24,697 bases of DNA. Source: Lysobacterales bacterium (GTDB lineage: Bacteria; Pseudomonadota; Gammaproteobacteria; Xanthomonadales; SZUA-36). Made by a program: the position numbers and the translations under genes. Under the pieces are notes generated by a model. That model saw nothing but the letters and a program-made list of their open reading frames with translations, did not search any database and had not been told where the DNA came from. This document shows positions 23,388-24,697 of this stretch, piece by piece. Location: the NCBI GenBank assembly GCA_021648045.1, contig JAKITM010000029.1:1-24697 (forward strand), given 5' to 3'. How positions within the stretch are numbered: the stretch's first letter is position 1; each line of letters opens with the position of its first letter.

Positions 23388-24677
23388 ATGATGAAATTAA
23401 GAGCACAAAAAATCCGCAGTGTTGTATTCAATGTTTTATTAATTGTAATCGTTACTGTGGGCTTTTTCCTAGCAACAATTTGGGAGGACATCTATTACCA
23501 GTTTGCCGATGTGCCTGAAGAGATTCAATATTTGGGATCATCTTCTTGTGAAAGCTGCCATCAAGATCAATACGATGACTGGTATAACAGCTTGCATCGT
23601 AAAATGATGCGAAGAGTAACTGAAGATGGTGCGGTCTTAGCCGACTTTGATTCTGCCAATACTCCTGCCGGGCTACATATTGAAGATGCTCACTGGGTTA
23701 TTGGTAGCAAGTGGGAACAACAGTTTATGGGGCACGACGGGCGCACTGAAACTTTATTGCCAGGTGCCTGGAATGTTGCCAGCGAAAGCTGGAAAACCAA
23801 ATCGTGGGATGGCTGGTCGGAACCTTTCCCCTTACAACGCTGCCATGGCTGCCACACCGTAGGCTTGGACTTGACCACTGGAGACTTTGTTGAGGCCGGG
23901 ATTTCCTGTGAATCATGCCATGGGCCCGGGCAATGGCATGTCAAGAGCAAAGGCATTGCTAAAATTCACAGCGGACTTGAGGCAGAGCAATGTGGCCAGT
24001 GTCATATGCGAGGTCGTTCTGTGGACGGTGCAACATTTTTTCCCCATGGTTTTAAGCCAGGACAAAATCTGGATGACTTTTTTGTGGAATGGGAACCCGA
24101 CTATATTCAGAACTCTTCTGCCTGGTGGGGCAATGGCCGGGAGCGTAAACGCCATCAGCAATACACTGCATGGAAGGTTGGTGGGCATGTAAATGCCTTG
24201 CAATCATTAACAGAAAATTACTCTGGAAAATACGGAGAGGTAACCCCAGAGTGCTTGCAGTGCCATTCGGCTGAAGGTTTCTTTGCCACCGAAAAGCCAC
24301 TTAAACTAGAGGATGCGCAAAACGGCATCACCTGTAGCGTATGCCATCAAGTCCACGGCGATTTAGAAAAACCTAGAGCAGAATGCTCAGACTGCCATAC
24401 CCAGGGGGCTTATTATCACCAGGAAGAATCTCTGAAAGACCATATCCCTTGCCCCTTGGAGGCAAAAGTCACCTGCGTAGACTGCCATATGCCGCTGACA
24501 GTAAAAAATGGTGGCTATTACTCGATACGGACGCACCACCCAGGCATAATTGAACCCGAGGAAAGTAAACAATTTGGGGTTCCCACCTCATGTGCTAATA
24601 GTGACTGCCATAAAAACACCAGTGTTGAGCAACTAACAGAAAAATTTAATCATTTTTACAGAAAGCCTGCCTATTAA
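23388..24677 (+). CDS. Membrane-anchored multihaem cytochrome c (nine haem sites)
   Basis: The protein is 429 residues. A single N-terminal helix (about 13-30, VVFNVLLIVIVTVGFFLA) serves as an uncleaved signal anchor, placing the rest in the periplasm. Eight CXXCH haem-attachment motifs begin at Cys54, 152, 174, 202, 289, 316, 333 and 363. A ninth site is CX4CH at Cys402-His408 (SCANSDCHK). Extra histidines (for example in HHPGI, HVKSK, RKRHQQ) can act as distal ligands. SCESCHQDQYDDWYNSLH at the first site resembles the cytochrome c554 group of electron-transfer proteins. Partners and substrate are unknown. No catalytic cytochrome-c nitrite reductase motif (CXXCK) is present. The gene is followed by 20 bp to the window end. 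Confidence 0.88.
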   Translation: MMKLRAQKIRSVVFNVLLIVIVTVGFFLATIWEDIYYQFADVPEEIQYLGSSSCESCHQDQYDDWYNSLHRKMMRRVTEDGAVLADFDSANTPAGLHIEDAHWVIGSKWEQQFMGHDGRTETLLPGAWNVASESWKTKSWDGWSEPFPLQRCHGCHTVGLDLTTGDFVEAGISCESCHGPGQWHVKSKGIAKIHSGLEAEQCGQCHMRGRSVDGATFFPHGFKPGQNLDDFFVEWEPDYIQNSSAWWGNGRERKRHQQYTAWKVGGHVNALQSLTENYSGKYGEVTPECLQCHSAEGFFATEKPLKLEDAQNGITCSVCHQVHGDLEKPRAECSDCHTQGAYYHQEESLKDHIPCPLEAKVTCVDCHMPLTVKNGGYYSIRTHHPGIIEPEESKQFGVPTSCANSDCHKNTSVEQLTEKFNHFYRKPAY

Positions 24678-24697
24678 CTCCAATTTCGTCATCCCGG

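Overview
The window looks like a chromosome segment of a Gammaproteobacterium, most likely a marine or environmental lineage. The main reason is the core block lptD-surA-pdxA-rsmA, whose order is conserved in that class. An LplT/PlsC acyltransferase fusion, a DUF445 protein, an arsC/DUF2069 pair and a YihY protein support this. I did no similarity search; all family names come from motifs read in the translations. | Positions 1 to about 5600 are a scarred accessory region. It opens with the C-terminal end of an IS66-family transposase and the element's terminal repeat. It then carries an AraC-type regulator (minus strand) divergent from a lipoprotein gene and an 823-residue protein I do not recognise. 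By eye these genes are richer in G+C and in C/G-ending codons than the core genes, which suggests transfer. On the right the island ends in a broken IS110/IS1111-type transposase remnant and a decayed lipoprotein gene. A 43-bp direct repeat (one mismatch) lies just inside the IS66 end and again inside the decayed lipoprotein gene, so the two copies bracket about 5.2 kb. | Positions 5660 to 8680 hold a small DUF6694-like lipoprotein, a 626-residue lysophospholipid transporter/acyltransferase fusion and a convergent SAM-dependent methyltransferase. Positions 8859 to 14276 hold the envelope and housekeeping block: LptD (LPS export to the outer membrane), SurA (chaperone that folds outer-membrane proteins including LptD), PdxA (pyridoxal phosphate synthesis) and RsmA (16S rRNA dimethylation). 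pdxA and rsmA overlap by 4 bp. The apaG/apaH genes that follow rsmA in many relatives are absent. | Positions 14277 to 17067 hold a PepSY-type membrane protein, a DUF445 membrane protein and a convergent short asparaginase-like protein. Two short repeats with 11-bp periods lie on either side of the PepSY gene. | Positions 17131 to 21051 hold a 1095-residue exported protein of unknown function. Its 3' end overlaps, antisense, the end of a DUF2069 membrane protein that is coupled to an ArsC-like reductase. | Positions 21134 to 24697 hold a YihY/BrkB membrane protein and a TlpA-like thioredoxin in one unit, then a remnant of the C terminus of FeoB, then a membrane-anchored multihaem cytochrome c with eight CXXCH motifs and one CX4CH motif. 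No tRNA, rRNA, CRISPR array or convincing rho-independent terminator was found.
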